Shown here piece by piece: positions 42,564-53,060 of a DNA stretch of 64,000 nucleotides. Numbering within the stretch: position 1 is the stretch's first letter; every line of letters begins with the position of its first letter. The position numbers were made by a program, and so were the translations under genes. Below the pieces are notes generated by a model. The model searched no databases. It was not told where the DNA came from and saw only the letters and a program-made list of their open reading frames with translations. Location: the NCBI GenBank assembly GCA_951812305.1, contig CATOSB010000004.1, positions 806,001-870,000 of the forward strand, in the 5' to 3' direction. The stretch comes from an uncultured Paracoccaceae bacterium (GTDB lineage Bacteria; Pseudomonadota; Alphaproteobacteria; Rhodobacterales; Rhodobacteraceae).

Positions 42564-43937
42564 TCAATTATGGCGCAATTGGGGCACCAATTGGGGAATT
42601 AAGGGGCATAGGAAATCGTTGGTTAAAGCAAATGCCATCAGTGTCGCGATAAGGGCTAAACCGATAGACATCAATATTCTCAAGGCTCTATCGCCCGGAG
42701 GTGATCCAGTTACGGCCTCGTAGGCGAAGAACACCAGATGCCCGCCATCAAGGATGGGGATCGGGAACAGGTTCAGCAAACCGACCGCTGTGGACAGCAC
42801 CGCGATGAACCAGATGAAGTTCGACAGACCCTGACTTGCCGCCGCGCCTGAAGTTTGTGCAATGCCGATGGGTCCGCGCAGATTACAGGAGCTGATCGCT
42901 CCGACGGCCATGTGATAAAGGCCACTAAGCGATGAGCGCACGATATAGATTGTCTGGTTGACCCCATAGCTTGCAGCCTCGCCCAGCCCCGGCGTTTGTG
43001 CGCGCGGGGTGAACAGCATCCCGCCGGTGATCCCGATCAGATAACGTGTTTCAAACGTGCCATCTGCACGCGGCAGGTCCATTGTGCGGGGTGCGAGGTT
43101 TTTCTCAATCTCGGCGCCATCGCGCCAGATGACCAGCGCCAGCTCGCTGCCCTCGGATGCGGCGACTTTTTCGCGCAACTCCTCAAAGGTAAAAACCGGA
43201 TCGCCATCGACCGAGACGATGACGTCATCGACCTGAATGTCCGTCTCCATCGCCGCCGATCCCGGGGTCAGGCCCGAAACCGATGGTGGAAATGGATGTG
43301 GCGCGGTGAGAAGGCGGTCATCGCCATCGCGGCGCACCAGATATTCCAACGTCGGATTCTGTGGCAGTTCATCGACGAAATCGCCAAATTCCTCGACCTT
43401 CGGAGTTTCGACGCCTGCGATTGCCAGTATCTCGTCGCCGGGAAGCAGGGCAATTGCTTCGCCCGGCATGGGCCTGAGTTCATCAACGGTCAGCGGATCA
43501 GATGCCACGCCGCGCCACATCAAAATTGCCGCAAATACAAAGAACGAAAGGAAAAAATTGAACACCGGCCCGGCGGCAACGGTCAAAGTCCGCGCCCATA
43601 AGGGCGCGCCGTGCATGGTTTGGCGCAGCGTCGCGTCGTCCAAATCCTCAAGCGATCCATCGTCGCCTGCACTCGCCGCATTGGCATCGCCCATGAATTT
43701 GACGTAGCCGCCAAATGGCAGCGCCGCGACCTGCCAGACGGTGCCGTGTTTGTCTGGGCGCGACCACAAAACCGGACCGAAGCCCAGCGAGAACACATCC
43801 GCCTTGATCCCCGACCAGCGACCCACGATGTAGTGGCCGTATTCGTGCACGGCGACGATCACCGACAGTGCGATGATGAACGCCGCAATGGTATAAAGGG
43901 TGTTCCCGAATTGCGGGATCAGGCTGGCAAGTTCCAA
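42564..43937 (-). CDS. rseP: site-2 intramembrane metalloprotease RseP
   Basis: The 457-residue inner-membrane protease cleaves anti-sigma factors and remnant signal peptides. The zinc motif is HEYGH (residues 31-35), followed by the membrane-dipping LPFGGYVKFMGD. Two PDZ-like regions lie around residues 150-290 (PGSAAMETDIQVDDVIVSV). The third zinc ligand is in the PIPILDGGHL helix (near residue 398). It follows dxr by 14 bases. Its length agrees with other RseP proteins. Confidence 0.95.
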   Translation of the reverse strand: MELASLIPQFGNTLYTIAAFIIALSVIVAVHEYGHYIVGRWSGIKADVFSLGFGPVLWSRPDKHGTVWQVAALPFGGYVKFMGDANAASAGDDGSLEDLDDATLRQTMHGAPLWARTLTVAAGPVFNFFLSFFVFAAILMWRGVASDPLTVDELRPMPGEAIALLPGDEILAIAGVETPKVEEFGDFVDELPQNPTLEYLVRRDGDDRLLTAPHPFPPSVSGLTPGSAAMETDIQVDDVIVSVDGDPVFTFEELREKVAASEGSELALVIWRDGAEIEKNLAPRTMDLPRADGTFETRYLIGITGGMLFTPRAQTPGLGEAASYGVNQTIYIVRSSLSGLYHMAVGAISSCNLRGPIGIAQTSGAAASQGLSNFIWFIAVLSTAVGLLNLFPIPILDGGHLVFFAYEAVTGSPPGDRALRILMSIGLALIATLMAFALTNDFLCPLIPQLVPQLRHN

Positions 43938-43951
43938 GGTTGTTACCTCGT

Positions 43952-45121
43952 TTATGTTCTGGCTCGAATGGCCTCTTCGGCACGTATACGCGCCATCTGG
44001 TCGATCTCGCCTACGCTATCAAGGGTAATTTCGGCGGAACTTAGGCGGAATTCCACTGACATTTGGTTCAACACGTCCTCAACCACCGGCGCCATGTCGG
44101 TGAAACGGATGTCACGGGCGATGAAGCCGTCCATTGCGCGTTCTTTCGCGGCGTTGAATGCGGCCCCGGTCAATCCGCCGGCTTTCATCACCGCGCGCCC
44201 AAGCCGGATTGCGGGCCAGCGGGTTTCGTCCAGGGGCTCAAAGTTCAACTGACCAATCTCCAGCAGATCAAGCGCTGTTACTGGCAGATCGCGTCGTTCC
44301 GGCCAGTTCAGCGCGAACCCGATGGCGTGGCGCATATCTGGCGCGCCCATATGCGCCATGACGCCGCCATCGTGGAAAGAAACCATTGCGTGGACGATGC
44401 TTTCGGGGTGCAAGATCGCGTCGATTTGGTTTGATTCGAAACCGAAAAATTCTTTTGTTTCTATGAGTTCGAGCGCTTTGTTAAACATGGATGCGCTGTC
44501 AATCGTGATCCGTGCGCCCATCGACCAGTTGGGATGGCGCATCGCTTGATCTGGCGTGACATCTTTCAGGACGTTTAGCGGCGTTTTGCGAAATGCGCCG
44601 CCGGAGGCAGTAATCGTCACTTTCTCCACTGTGTCGTGATCTTCACCGATCAGACCTTGAAACACGGCGGAGTGTTCGCTGTCCACGGGCATGATCCGCG
44701 CACCATGTTTCTTCGCTTCTGCCATCAGCAGCGGTCCGGCGCAGACAAGGCTTTCCTTGTTAGCAAGCGCCAAAGTTGCCCCGTGCCGCAGCGCCCGCAT
44801 TCCCGGCTCCAGCCCCGCCGCGCCGATAATCGCCGACATGATCCAATCGACCGGACGATCCGCCGCTTCAAGGATCGCCGCCGATCCCGCCGCAGCTTCA
44901 GCTCCCGAATCTGCCAGCGCGTCGCGCAAATCCGGCAATGCGTCATCAAAGGCCGTCACCGCGATGTCTGCACCGAATTCCCGCGCATCTTGTGCCAGTT
45001 GCGCGACGTTCCGCCCGCCGGTCAGGGCCACAATGTCGTAAGAATCCCGATCTCGTCGTATCAGATCGAGCGTGTTTTGCCCGATGGACCCGGTTGCGCC
45101 GAAGATGGAGACGCGGCGCAT
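43952..45121 (-). CDS. dxr: 1-deoxy-D-xylulose 5-phosphate reductoisomerase
   Basis: The 389-residue enzyme rearranges and reduces DXP to MEP with NADPH, the second step of the non-mevalonate isoprenoid pathway. The NADPH loop is GATGSIGQNTLDLI (residues 7-20). The metal-binding segment PVDSEHSAVFQ (near 145) and the flexible loop HPNWSMGARITIDSASMFNKALE (near 205-227) are complete. It ends one base before the cdsA region and supplies the precursor for the neighbouring UppS. Confidence 0.96.
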   Translation of the reverse strand: MRRVSIFGATGSIGQNTLDLIRRDRDSYDIVALTGGRNVAQLAQDAREFGADIAVTAFDDALPDLRDALADSGAEAAAGSAAILEAADRPVDWIMSAIIGAAGLEPGMRALRHGATLALANKESLVCAGPLLMAEAKKHGARIMPVDSEHSAVFQGLIGEDHDTVEKVTITASGGAFRKTPLNVLKDVTPDQAMRHPNWSMGARITIDSASMFNKALELIETKEFFGFESNQIDAILHPESIVHAMVSFHDGGVMAHMGAPDMRHAIGFALNWPERRDLPVTALDLLEIGQLNFEPLDETRWPAIRLGRAVMKAGGLTGAAFNAAKERAMDGFIARDIRFTDMAPVVEDVLNQMSVEFRLSSAEITLDSVGEIDQMARIRAEEAIRART

Positions 45122-45122
45122 G

Positions 45123-45914
45123 TCAGAACTGCAGGCTGGGGACGTCGACCACCAACGCAGTCAAAAGAAGGAACAGCGCGGCGCCCAACAGCCCGTCGAA
45201 CCGGTCAAACAGCCCGCCATGCCCAGGCAAAAGATCGGAGCTATCCTTGACCCCCATCCGCCGTTTGACGGCGCTTTCGGCGATATCGCCCATCTGGCTG
45301 GCGAAGCTTAAGACCGCAGAAATCCAGACCAGATCGCGCCCCGCATCCGTGATCAACAGGAAGACGACTCCGATCAGCGCCGCAGCGATCCAACCGGCGA
45401 CGATCCCGGACCAGGTTTTCTTCGGGCTGATCGAAGGCCAGAACTTCGGCCCGCCGATGGATTTGCCCGCGAAATAACCGGCGATGTCTGTCGCTGCCAC
45501 GACAATGACCAGCCAGAACAACCAAACCACGCCGTAGGTGTCGCGGAAAAGCGTCAGGCCGAACCCGGCGACCGCGATGCCGATTGCAAAGATTGCGAAA
45601 ATCCAGGGATGCTGGCGCAACATAACAACGCCCGCAATTGCGGGAACAATCAGCAGCGGCAGCGTATAGATCTGGCCAAGCTGTCGGGCCAGAATGACGG
45701 CCACAGCGGTCAGAACACCCAGCTGGATCGCCTCGGCAGATTTTTCTGGCGCAACCATTCGCGCCAGTTCCCAAATCATGATGCCAATCGCGATGGCGCA
45801 GGCCAAAGCGAACACCATGCCGCCAAAGGAAATGACGGTGACGCCAATTGCGATGAGAACGCCGCCGGTGATCACCCGCGGGCGCAGATCATCCCAGCTT
45901 CGCGCCGCGTTCAT
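45123..45914 (-). CDS. cdsA: phosphatidate cytidylyltransferase
   Basis: The 263-residue membrane enzyme forms CDP-diacylglycerol, the precursor of all phospholipids. It has seven or eight hydrophobic segments and the C-terminal CDS signature, seen as ESAVKRRMGVKDSSDLLPGH followed by GGLFDRFDGLL. It overlaps uppS by four bases (ATGA) and ends one base before the dxr start, so it is in the middle of a tightly coupled operon. Confidence 0.95.
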   Translation of the reverse strand: MNAARSWDDLRPRVITGGVLIAIGVTVISFGGMVFALACAIAIGIMIWELARMVAPEKSAEAIQLGVLTAVAVILARQLGQIYTLPLLIVPAIAGVVMLRQHPWIFAIFAIGIAVAGFGLTLFRDTYGVVWLFWLVIVVAATDIAGYFAGKSIGGPKFWPSISPKKTWSGIVAGWIAAALIGVVFLLITDAGRDLVWISAVLSFASQMGDIAESAVKRRMGVKDSSDLLPGHGGLFDRFDGLLGAALFLLLTALVVDVPSLQF

Positions 45915-46630
45915 GTGGTGACGGCACCAAATCGGCGATTGCGGCTGGAATAACTGCCAACGATATCGGCGAATATCTTCTTGTTGAAGTCAGGCCAGAG
46001 CGTGTCGATGAATTCATACTCGGCATAGGCCGACTGCCACAGCAGGAAATTGGATATCCGCGCCTCGCCGGATGTGCGAATAACGAGATCCGGGTCGGGC
46101 AGGAAGTAGGTGTCCAGATGGCGGGCCAGTGTTTCGCCATCGACACTTTCAGGGTCCAGCTCTCCAGCTTTAACTTCGCGTGCTAAACGCTTGGTAGCAC
46201 GGGAAACTTCGTCCCTGCCGCCATAATTTATGGCAATTGTCAGATGGACCTTGGAATTGTCCGCGGTCATCAGTTCCAGCTCATCCATCAGGCGCACGAG
46301 TTTCTCGTCCAGTTTGATCCGGTCACCGATGAAACGCACGCGAACGCCTTCATCCAACAGCGCCTTGGCTTCGCGCGATATGTAGCGTCGAAACAAGCTC
46401 ATCAGCCCGGCGACCTCGGTTTGGGTCCGCTTCCAGTTTTCTGTCGAGAAGGCGAAAATCGTCAGATATTTGACGCCCAGATCCGGGCAAGCCCGTACGA
46501 TTTCGCGCACGCGCCGCGCGCCTGCGTGATGACCGAAAAGCCGGGGTTTACCGCGTTGGGTGGCCCAACGGCCATTGCCGTCCATGATGATCGCCACATG
46601 GCGGGGTGACTGATTAATCTTGCTGCTCAA
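45911..46630 (-). CDS. uppS: undecaprenyl diphosphate synthase
   Basis: The 239-residue cis-prenyltransferase makes the C55 carrier lipid for peptidoglycan and O-antigen. The catalytic aspartate is in IIMDGNGRWATQRG (near residue 17). The later motifs YLTIFAFSTENWKR, AINYGGRDEV and DLVIRTSGEARISNFLLWQSAYAE (in sections) are the family's conserved regions III-V. The start lies 25 bases after the frr stop. Confidence 0.96.
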   Translation of the reverse strand: MSSKINQSPRHVAIIMDGNGRWATQRGKPRLFGHHAGARRVREIVRACPDLGVKYLTIFAFSTENWKRTQTEVAGLMSLFRRYISREAKALLDEGVRVRFIGDRIKLDEKLVRLMDELELMTADNSKVHLTIAINYGGRDEVSRATKRLAREVKAGELDPESVDGETLARHLDTYFLPDPDLVIRTSGEARISNFLLWQSAYAEYEFIDTLWPDFNKKIFADIVGSYSSRNRRFGAVTT

Positions 46631-46655
46631 TGTCCTGTCCTGTCTGCTTTTGCGC

Positions 46656-47225
46656 TCAGACTTGCATGATCTCTGCCTGCTTGGTCTCCAGCGCGTCGTC
46701 TACCAATTTAATATGATTGTCTGTCAGTTCCTGAATTTCGTCATGCCAGATCTTTTCTTCGTCCTCAGACATTCCTGCCGCCTTGGCCTTTTTCAGCTGG
46801 TCCATCCCGTCCTTGCGAACGTTGCGCACCGCCACGCGGGCGCTTTCGGCGTAATGTCCGGCAACCTTGGTCAACTCGCGGCGGCGTTCCTCGTTCAGTT
46901 CCGGGATCGGCAACATGATTATGGTGCCGTTTGTCTGCGGTGTGATGCCAAGGCCTGATTCCATCAGCGCCTTTTCAACGGCATTGACCAGTGATTTGTC
47001 CCAAACATTGATTGTGACCATGCGCGGTTCGGGCACATTTACCGTGCCGACTTGATTGATCGGTGTTTGCGCGCCATAGGCATCGACCGTAACCGGTTCG
47101 ATCATCGTCGCGCTGGCGCGGCCCGTCCGAAGGGAGCCGAATTCACTGCGAAGTGCTGCCATCGCGCCATCCATTCGTCGGGACAGGTCATCAATATCCG
47201 GTTCTACGATTTCGTCGTCAGACAT
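46656..47225 (-). CDS. frr: ribosome recycling factor
   Basis: The 189-residue protein releases ribosomes from mRNA after termination, acting with EF-G. It has the two-domain layout: a three-helix bundle and a small beta domain ([20 protein letters not shown], residues 45-64), with the conserved LRTGRAS and the long C-terminal helices ([20 protein letters not shown]). It lies between pyrH and uppS, the usual order in Gram-negative bacteria. Confidence 0.96.
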   Translation of the reverse strand: MSDDEIVEPDIDDLSRRMDGAMAALRSEFGSLRTGRASATMIEPVTVDAYGAQTPINQVGTVNVPEPRMVTINVWDKSLVNAVEKALMESGLGITPQTNGTIIMLPIPELNEERRRELTKVAGHYAESARVAVRNVRKDGMDQLKKAKAAGMSEDEEKIWHDEIQELTDNHIKLVDDALETKQAEIMQV

Positions 47226-47332
47226 GTCGGTCGTTCACTTCTGCAATGTCGTCACGCCCGTCTTGCAGGCTGTTTCGCATGATATAGCGTTGTTTAGCGC
47301 GCAGGTACAGATTGTCGCCAGCATGAGCGGGA

Positions 47333-48079
47333 TCAACCCGCCTCTCCGCCGACAATCGTATAGGTTCCCTCGCCCGCCAGAATGCCACGGAAGCCGCCCG
47401 GTTCGTCCAGCGAAAACACAACAATGGGCAGGTTGTTGCCCTGCGCCAGGGCAATGGCGGTGGCATCCATCACGCCAAGATGTTGGGCCAGCACATCATC
47501 ATAGCTGATCGTGTCATAGCGTTTTGCGTCATCGAACTTTGCGGGGTCCTTGTTATAGACGCCATCGACCTTCGTGCCCTTGAAGATCGCCTCGCAAGAC
47601 ATTTCCGATGCGCGCAATGTCGCTGCTGTGTCGGTTGTGAAATAGGGGTTGCCGGTTCCGGCGGCGAAGATGCAAACGCGGCCCTTTTCGAGGTGCCGAA
47701 CCGCGCGGCGGCGGATATAGGGTTCGCAGACCTGATCCATCGGAATGGCACTGATGACCCGTGTGTAAATCCCCAGCGATTCCAGCGCGGATTGCATCGC
47801 CAGCGCGTTCATAACGGTGGCCAGCATCCCCATGTAATCGGCCGTCGTACGCTCCATCCCTTGCGCAGAGCCTTGCAGCCCACGAAAGATATTGCCGCCG
47901 CCGATGACCATGCATATCTCGACGCCAAGGTCATGAACAGACTGAACTTCTTCCGCGATACGTTGGACGGTGGGGGGATCGAGGCCATAGCCCTGATCGC
48001 CCATCAGGGCCTCTCCGGATATCTTTAACATGACGCGCTTGTACTTGGTTGCCGGGTGATCCCCGCTGTCGTCCGTCAT
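47333..48079 (-). CDS. pyrH: UMP kinase
   Basis: The 248-residue hexameric kinase phosphorylates UMP in pyrimidine nucleotide synthesis. Landmarks are [17 protein letters not shown] (residues 18-34), the glycine loop [11 protein letters not shown] (near 58), [20 protein letters not shown] and the ATP-site [13 protein letters not shown] 48079 is chosen; the upstream extension to 48169 is not family-like. It is the first gene of the minus-strand operon reaching lpxB and is divergent from miaA. rpsB and tsf are not upstream here. Confidence 0.96.
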   Translation of the reverse strand: MTDDSGDHPATKYKRVMLKISGEALMGDQGYGLDPPTVQRIAEEVQSVHDLGVEICMVIGGGNIFRGLQGSAQGMERTTADYMGMLATVMNALAMQSALESLGIYTRVISAIPMDQVCEPYIRRRAVRHLEKGRVCIFAAGTGNPYFTTDTAATLRASEMSCEAIFKGTKVDGVYNKDPAKFDDAKRYDTISYDDVLAQHLGVMDATAIALAQGNNLPIVVFSLDEPGGFRGILAGEGTYTIVGGEAG

Positions 48080-48115
48080 GCGCGCGCTCCGCTTTCTCTT
48101 TGCTTGATGCGCTAA

Positions 48116-49042
48116 ATGTCGCAAAACGCATCCGTGATCAATGTGGAAAGCACGAGGATGCGCGCGCACTTGCTGAAAAACCTGTCGCCAGAGTTGCCGG
48201 TGCTGATTGCGGGGCCGACGGCGTCGGGAAAATCAGGCCTGGCGTTGGAGATTGCGCAATCGCAGGGCGGTGTGATCGTCAATGCCGACGCGCTGCAGGT
48301 TTTTGCGAATTGGCGTGTCCTGACGGCGCGACCTTCGGCTGAGGAAGAAGCCGCAGTTCCACACCGCTTGTACGGACATGTCCCTAGCGATGCGTCCTAT
48401 TCCGTGGGCCACTGGTTGCGCGATGTGTCGCCGTTTTTGACCGGGGCAGAGCGCCCGATCATAGTGGGCGGCACGGGGTTGAATTTTACAGCGCTGACCA
48501 CCGGTTTGGCCGACATTCCGACGACCCCCGATGATGTTCGTGCCGTTTCGGATGCACGTCTTGCCAAAGAAGGTGTTGGCGCGATGCTGGCGGAACTTGA
48601 CGAAGACACGCGCGCGCGCATCGACGCCCAAAACCCGGTTCGGGTTCAACGCGCATGGGAGGTTCAGCGCACCACCGGGCGCGGGCTGGCAGCGTGGCAG
48701 GATGAAACACCCCCGCCTCTGCTGCCGCTGTCGGACGCGCAACCGCTACTTTTGTCGGCGGATCGCGACTGGCTGGCGGAACGCATAGACCGGCGCTTTG
48801 ATCTGATGATGAATGCCGGCGCACTTGAGGAAGCCCGTGCCAACCTTGCGGGCTGGAATCCTGCGCTTCCCTCTTCAAAAGCCATCGGTGCGCAGGAATT
48901 GGTCGATCATCTGCGCGGTAACCGTGACCTGAATGACGCAGTCGCCGCAGGAAAGACCGCCACAAGGCAATATGCCAAAAGACAACGCACGTGGTTTCGG
49001 TCGAAGATGGCGAAGTGGCGTTCGATTCTGCTGCCTGCCTGA
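48116..49042 (+). CDS. miaA: tRNA dimethylallyltransferase
   Basis: The roughly 300-residue enzyme adds a dimethylallyl group to A37 of tRNAs reading UNN codons, raising decoding fidelity. The P-loop is [11 protein letters not shown] (near residue 33), with [18 protein letters not shown] and [12 protein letters not shown] downstream and the C-terminal [19 protein letters not shown] 48116 is given; the in-frame ATG 48158 (MRAHLLKNL) is equally possible and leaves all motifs intact. It starts 36 bases from divergent pyrH. Confidence 0.93.
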   Translation: MSQNASVINVESTRMRAHLLKNLSPELPVLIAGPTASGKSGLALEIAQSQGGVIVNADALQVFANWRVLTARPSAEEEAAVPHRLYGHVPSDASYSVGHWLRDVSPFLTGAERPIIVGGTGLNFTALTTGLADIPTTPDDVRAVSDARLAKEGVGAMLAELDEDTRARIDAQNPVRVQRAWEVQRTTGRGLAAWQDETPPPLLPLSDAQPLLLSADRDWLAERIDRRFDLMMNAGALEEARANLAGWNPALPSSKAIGAQELVDHLRGNRDLNDAVAAGKTATRQYAKRQRTWFRSKMAKWRSILLPA

Positions 49043-49120
49043 TCTGCCAAGATTGCACAAATCGAACGGAAAATGTGGGAAACCCTGGGGATAACCTGTG
49101 GAACAGTTCACTAGTACGAC

Positions 49121-49951
49121 ATGAAGCGGATTTTCGACGAAAACCGCCCCGATATAAATCTGGCACTGCGCGCGAAGAAATTCCGGGTAGAGCAATTGCC
49201 GCGTTTTATCCCTGAACTGAAGTGGCGGACCGAGGCAATGCGGTCCTATTCGCAGCCAATGCTGATCTGGTTCACCCGTGGTCAGGGGCGGATTACGATA
49301 TCCGGCACGACGCACGGTTTTGGACCGCATAACGCGATTTTCCTGCCCGCCAATACCATGCACGGCTATGAAATGATCGGACAGGTCTTCGGCACGGCGC
49401 TGTTTTTTCCAGTCGATACCGACATCGAGTTGCCTGATAAACCGGTGCATTTCCGGTTCCGCGAAGTGCAGCAGCAGGTCGAACTGACCGGTCTGATCGA
49501 AAATATCGTTCGCGAACTGGACAGTGAGCAACCGGGACAAGCCCAGGCATTGGCAGCACATGCGGGATTGCTGTCTGTCTGGCTTGATCGCCATTCGGTT
49601 GAAGACAACATCCAGCCGATGGAAGCGGATGCGGCGCGCAGGTTGACCGCCGCCTTCACGGCAATGGTCGAGCGCGACTATAAATCCGGTTGCACGATCA
49701 ACACCTATGCCCAGCACCTTGGCGTCACACCGACACATCTGACGCGGTCGTGCAATCAGGCGTGCGGAAAATCGGCCTCTGCCCTTCTTGCCGACCGGGT
49801 CCATTTTGAGGCACGGAAAATGCTTCAGGAAACGCGTCGACCGGTGAAAGACATCGCGACAGATTTGGGCTTTCGCTCTGCTGCTTATTTCACGCGTGCA
49901 TTTCAGAAACAGACCGGCCAGACGCCAACAGCTTTCCGAAAGCAAACCTGA
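49121..49951 (+). CDS. AraC-family transcriptional regulator with cupin sensor
   Basis: The 276-residue regulator has an N-terminal cupin-like domain (residues 40-110, QGRITISGTTHGFGPHNAIF and LPANTMHGYE) that binds a small ligand. The C-terminal pair of helix-turn-helix motifs covers residues 170-276 (TYAQHLGVTPTHLTRSCNQA, then KDIATDLGFRSAAYFTRAFQ). It is encoded 261 bases upstream of and parallel to an ABC importer operon with repeated sequence in the gap. Control of that importer in response to its substrate is therefore the simplest inference. Confidence 0.9.
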   Translation: MKRIFDENRPDINLALRAKKFRVEQLPRFIPELKWRTEAMRSYSQPMLIWFTRGQGRITISGTTHGFGPHNAIFLPANTMHGYEMIGQVFGTALFFPVDTDIELPDKPVHFRFREVQQQVELTGLIENIVRELDSEQPGQAQALAAHAGLLSVWLDRHSVEDNIQPMEADAARRLTAAFTAMVERDYKSGCTINTYAQHLGVTPTHLTRSCNQACGKSASALLADRVHFEARKMLQETRRPVKDIATDLGFRSAAYFTRAFQKQTGQTPTAFRKQT

Positions 49952-50016
49952 CCTTCACCGCAATAAAATTTCGCCAACCGAATCCTGTTTTTGCTTGCGG
50001 AATGGGCGAATGTCGT

Positions 50017-50150
50017 TTTTCATCGCTGAACATGTCGCTTTTGTTACTTGGAATGGCGAAACCAGCCGTTGACGTTCTGGACAGAACTGTGCGGAATACG
50101 TTCATCGGGAGGGATAATCTACACGAAGCCTGTTTTCATCGCAAAACATG
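50017..50150. promoter_or_regulatory. imperfect 18-bp direct repeats upstream of the ABC importer operon
   Basis: TTTTCATCGCTGAACATG (50017-50034) and TTTTCATCGCAAAACATG (50133-50150) differ at two positions and are 116 bp apart in the same orientation. GGAATGGGCGAA and GGAATGGCGAA form a second repeated pair nearby. AraC-type regulators commonly bind direct repeats, so these are candidate sites for the regulator encoded upstream. The longer repeat straddles a possible TTGACG -35 element at 50069. Confidence 0.4.
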
Positions 50151-50212
50151 CGTTGAAACGCGCGACAGAAATACCCTCCGAACAAAATCTAACGTCTCAC
50201 AGGGAGAAAATG

Positions 50213-51859
50213 ATGACTGAGACAAGAACCAACAAATCGGTCCATCCGGCTGCATTGATGTATGCGGAAGAACACAAGGCGGGCCAACTGGACCGTCGTG
50301 AGTTCCTTGCGCGTGCCACTGCACTTGGTGTTGCGACCACAACTGCATATGGCCTGATCGGCGCGAAGCCTGCCAAGGCTGCCGGACATGCCCAACAAGG
50401 CGGTACAATCCGGATGCAGATGGAAGTGCGGGCACTGAAAGATCCGCGCACTTATGACTGGACGCAGATCGCCACATTTACCGCTGGCTGGCTGGAATAT
50501 CTCGTCGAATACAACTCGGACGGTTCGTTCGAAGGTATGCTGGTCGAGAGCTGGGAAGCCAATGATGATGCCACCGAATACGTTCTGAATGTCCGTCAGG
50601 GCGTGAAGTGGAACAACGGTGACGACTTCACAGCCGAAGATGTTGCCCGCAACATCGCTGGCTGGTGTGAAAAAGACGTCGAGGGTAACTCGATGGCCGG
50701 TCGTATGGCGTCGATGATCGACCCCGACACCAACAAGGCACGCGATGGTGCAATCACCGTTGTCGACAGCCACACGGTCAAGCTGACCCTGCCGAACCCG
50801 GATATCACCATTATCCCGGGCATGGCGGATTATCCGGCGGCCATCGTGCATTCCAGCCACGATCCCGACGATATGCTTGGCACCGCTGTTGGCACAGGCT
50901 TCATGAAGCCGGAAAGCCTGGAAGTGGGTGTATCCGCGGTTGTCGTTCGCAACGATGACCACGAGTGGTGGGGCACCGCCGCTGGCAAGGGTGGTTATGT
51001 CGACCGGATCGAGTTCCTCGACTACGGCACCGACACCTCGGCCTTCGTCGCAGCGTTTGATGCTGATGAAATCGACATGAACTGGGAATCCACCGGCGAA
51101 TTCATCGACGTGATGACCGCCATGGGCCTGACCCAGTCTGACGTTGTTTCGGGCGCGACCATCGTGATCCGTCCAAACGCCGACAACCCGCCTTACGACA
51201 TCAAAGAGGTTCGTCAGGCTCTGACAATGGCGGTCGACAACGGCATTTGTCTTGAACTCGGTGTGAACGGCAACGGTATCCCGGCTGACAACTGCCACGT
51301 CGGCCCGGTTCACCCGGAATGGGACAGCAGCGTCACCCGTGCGCCGCACGATCCTGCAAAAGCCAAAGAGCTGATGGACGCCCATGCGCCTGACTTTGAG
51401 CATGAGTTGATTTCGATCGACGATGACTGGCGCAAGAACACCACCGACGCGGTGGCGGCACAGCTGCGTGATGCAGGCATCAACGTCAAGCGTACGATCC
51501 TGCCGGGGTCGACCTTCTGGAACGACTGGGCGAAATATCCGTTCAGCTCGACCAACTGGAACCACCGCCCGCTGGGCACACAGGTTCTGGGTCTGGCCTA
51601 TCGTTCGGGTGAGGCATGGAACGAAGCTGCATTCAACAATGCAGAGTTCGATTCACTCCTTGCTGAAGCCAACTCGATCGCTGACGCTGACGCCCGCCGC
51701 GCTGTGATGGGCAAAATTCAGGCCATCATGATCGACGAAGGCGTGATCTGTCAGCCATATTTCCGCACGGTGACCCGTCACCATAAGGAAAACATGGTCG
51801 GCGTTGACATGCACATCGCTTACCTGCCTCAGGTTTATAAATGGGGCTGGGCTGCTTAA
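50213..51859 (+). CDS. ABC-type peptide/solute-binding protein (SBP family 5)
   Basis: The 548-residue periplasmic binding protein (Bac_extracellular 5/DppA-OppA family) delivers its ligand to the permeases encoded next. The N-terminus has a Tat-type signal: [18 protein letters not shown] followed by an AxA site (AKAA). Conserved features include [22 protein letters not shown] (in two parts) and the late [13 protein letters not shown] preceding AGGGAG (50201-50206) favours ATG 50213; 50210 is also possible. The ligand may be an oligopeptide, opine or oligosaccharide and cannot be fixed from sequence. Confidence 0.9.
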   Translation: MTETRTNKSVHPAALMYAEEHKAGQLDRREFLARATALGVATTTAYGLIGAKPAKAAGHAQQGGTIRMQMEVRALKDPRTYDWTQIATFTAGWLEYLVEYNSDGSFEGMLVESWEANDDATEYVLNVRQGVKWNNGDDFTAEDVARNIAGWCEKDVEGNSMAGRMASMIDPDTNKARDGAITVVDSHTVKLTLPNPDITIIPGMADYPAAIVHSSHDPDDMLGTAVGTGFMKPESLEVGVSAVVVRNDDHEWWGTAAGKGGYVDRIEFLDYGTDTSAFVAAFDADEIDMNWESTGEFIDVMTAMGLTQSDVVSGATIVIRPNADNPPYDIKEVRQALTMAVDNGICLELGVNGNGIPADNCHVGPVHPEWDSSVTRAPHDPAKAKELMDAHAPDFEHELISIDDDWRKNTTDAVAAQLRDAGINVKRTILPGSTFWNDWAKYPFSSTNWNHRPLGTQVLGLAYRSGEAWNEAAFNNAEFDSLLAEANSIADADARRAVMGKIQAIMIDEGVICQPYFRTVTRHHKENMVGVDMHIAYLPQVYKWGWAA

Positions 51860-51878
51860 GCAGTTGCACTAAGAAATG

Positions 51879-51904
51879 ACCGCGCCCCGCTGTCGGGGCG
51901 CGGT
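51879..51904 (+). terminator. strong intercistronic hairpin after the solute-binding protein gene
   Basis: ACCGCGCCCCG and CGGGGCGCGGT form a perfect 11-bp stem with a CTGT loop 20 bases after the stop. A short T-containing stretch follows rather than a T run. In importer operons such hairpins keep the binding-protein mRNA abundant while letting some transcription through to the permeases, which begin 93 bases further on. Confidence 0.65.
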
Positions 51905-51996
51905 TACTTAAGTGCCAATCGCAGGCGCTTTGACAAATGAGACGAAGTCTCTAACGATGATACCGGCGGCAAAGACCGGATCGACAGGGGGAAAAA

Positions 51997-53046
51997 TTGG
52001 GACTGTTCATTCTCAGACGCGTCGGGCTGATGATCCTGACGGCACTCTGTCTGACACTCATCGTATTCTTTCTGACCAACCTTTATCCGAACCTGGAAAA
52101 GCTCGCCAAGACGCAGGGCAATTTCCGGATGACGGATGAAGAGGTCGCAAGCTTCCTTGAAAACCGCGGCTATCTGCAGCCCTTGCCGATCAAATACGGC
52201 CAATGGCTGGGTGTTTTGCCGGGATTTCGCGGAGAACCGGATGAAAACGGCAAAGTTCTGGGTCGCTGCATCATCCCCGGCGTCAAGGCCGACGAGGCGC
52301 CGCGGTATTGTGGCATCCTGCAAGGCAAATGGGGATTTTCCACATTCGCCAAGGAACAGGTCGGCGGGTTGGTGTTTAAGCGGCTTGGCCTGACCGGATG
52401 GCTGATGCTGGCGGTCATGTGCGTAATGATACCCGGCGCGCTGATTCTTGGTGTGCTTGCAGGGATGCGCGAGGGTTCAAAACTCGACCGCACTTTATCG
52501 ACGTTCTCAATTGCCACGACGGCCACGCCTGAATACGTCTCGGGCGTTATCTTCATCTCGATTTTTGCCTCGTCCGCCGTGGGCCTGAAATGGTTCAAGG
52601 GATCAGCGGCCAGCGCGATGAACGATATCACCTGGGTGAACTTTACCCTGCCCGTCATTACCATCGCGCTTTATGGCATGGGCTACATCGCGCGGATGAC
52701 GCGGGCCTCGATGGCCGAGGTCATGACCGCGCAATATGTTCGTACCGCGCGCCTGAAAGGCGTCAGCTTCAGCAACATTGTCATAAAGCACGCGCTTCGT
52801 AACGCGCTGATTGCGCCGTTTACGGTGATCATGCTTCAGTTTCCTTGGCTCCTGAACGGGGTGGTCATTGTCGAGACGCTGTTCAATTACAAAGGCTTCG
52901 GCTGGCTTCTCGTGCAAGCGGCCGGAAATAACGACATCGACCTGCTGCTGGCGGTCTCGGTCGTCTCAGTAATCGTCGTTCTGGTGACGCAGCTGATAAG
53001 CGATATCGGCTATGTCTATCTGAACCCACGCATCCGCATTTCATAA
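51997..53046 (+). CDS. ABC transporter permease, DppB/OppB type
   Basis: The 349-residue inner-membrane permease starts at a TTG (51997) preceded by CAGGGGGAAAAA; the first residues MGLFILRRVGLMILTAL form the usual first helix of this family. A periplasmic insert of about 70 residues separates helices 1 and 2. The cytoplasmic coupling motif for the ATPase is in MTAQYVRTARLKGVSFSNIV (EAA loop, near residue 240). It works as a heterodimer with the next permease. Confidence 0.92.
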   Translation: MGLFILRRVGLMILTALCLTLIVFFLTNLYPNLEKLAKTQGNFRMTDEEVASFLENRGYLQPLPIKYGQWLGVLPGFRGEPDENGKVLGRCIIPGVKADEAPRYCGILQGKWGFSTFAKEQVGGLVFKRLGLTGWLMLAVMCVMIPGALILGVLAGMREGSKLDRTLSTFSIATTATPEYVSGVIFISIFASSAVGLKWFKGSAASAMNDITWVNFTLPVITIALYGMGYIARMTRASMAEVMTAQYVRTARLKGVSFSNIVIKHALRNALIAPFTVIMLQFPWLLNGVVIVETLFNYKGFGWLLVQAAGNNDIDLLLAVSVVSVIVVLVTQLISDIGYVYLNPRIRIS

Positions 53047-53060
53047 GGGAGAAAGAGATT

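Noticed and set aside
43952..45121. Plus-strand frames of 120-200 residues opposite dxr, rseP and cdsA
   Set aside because: They are antisense shadows of well-identified enzymes with complete motifs.
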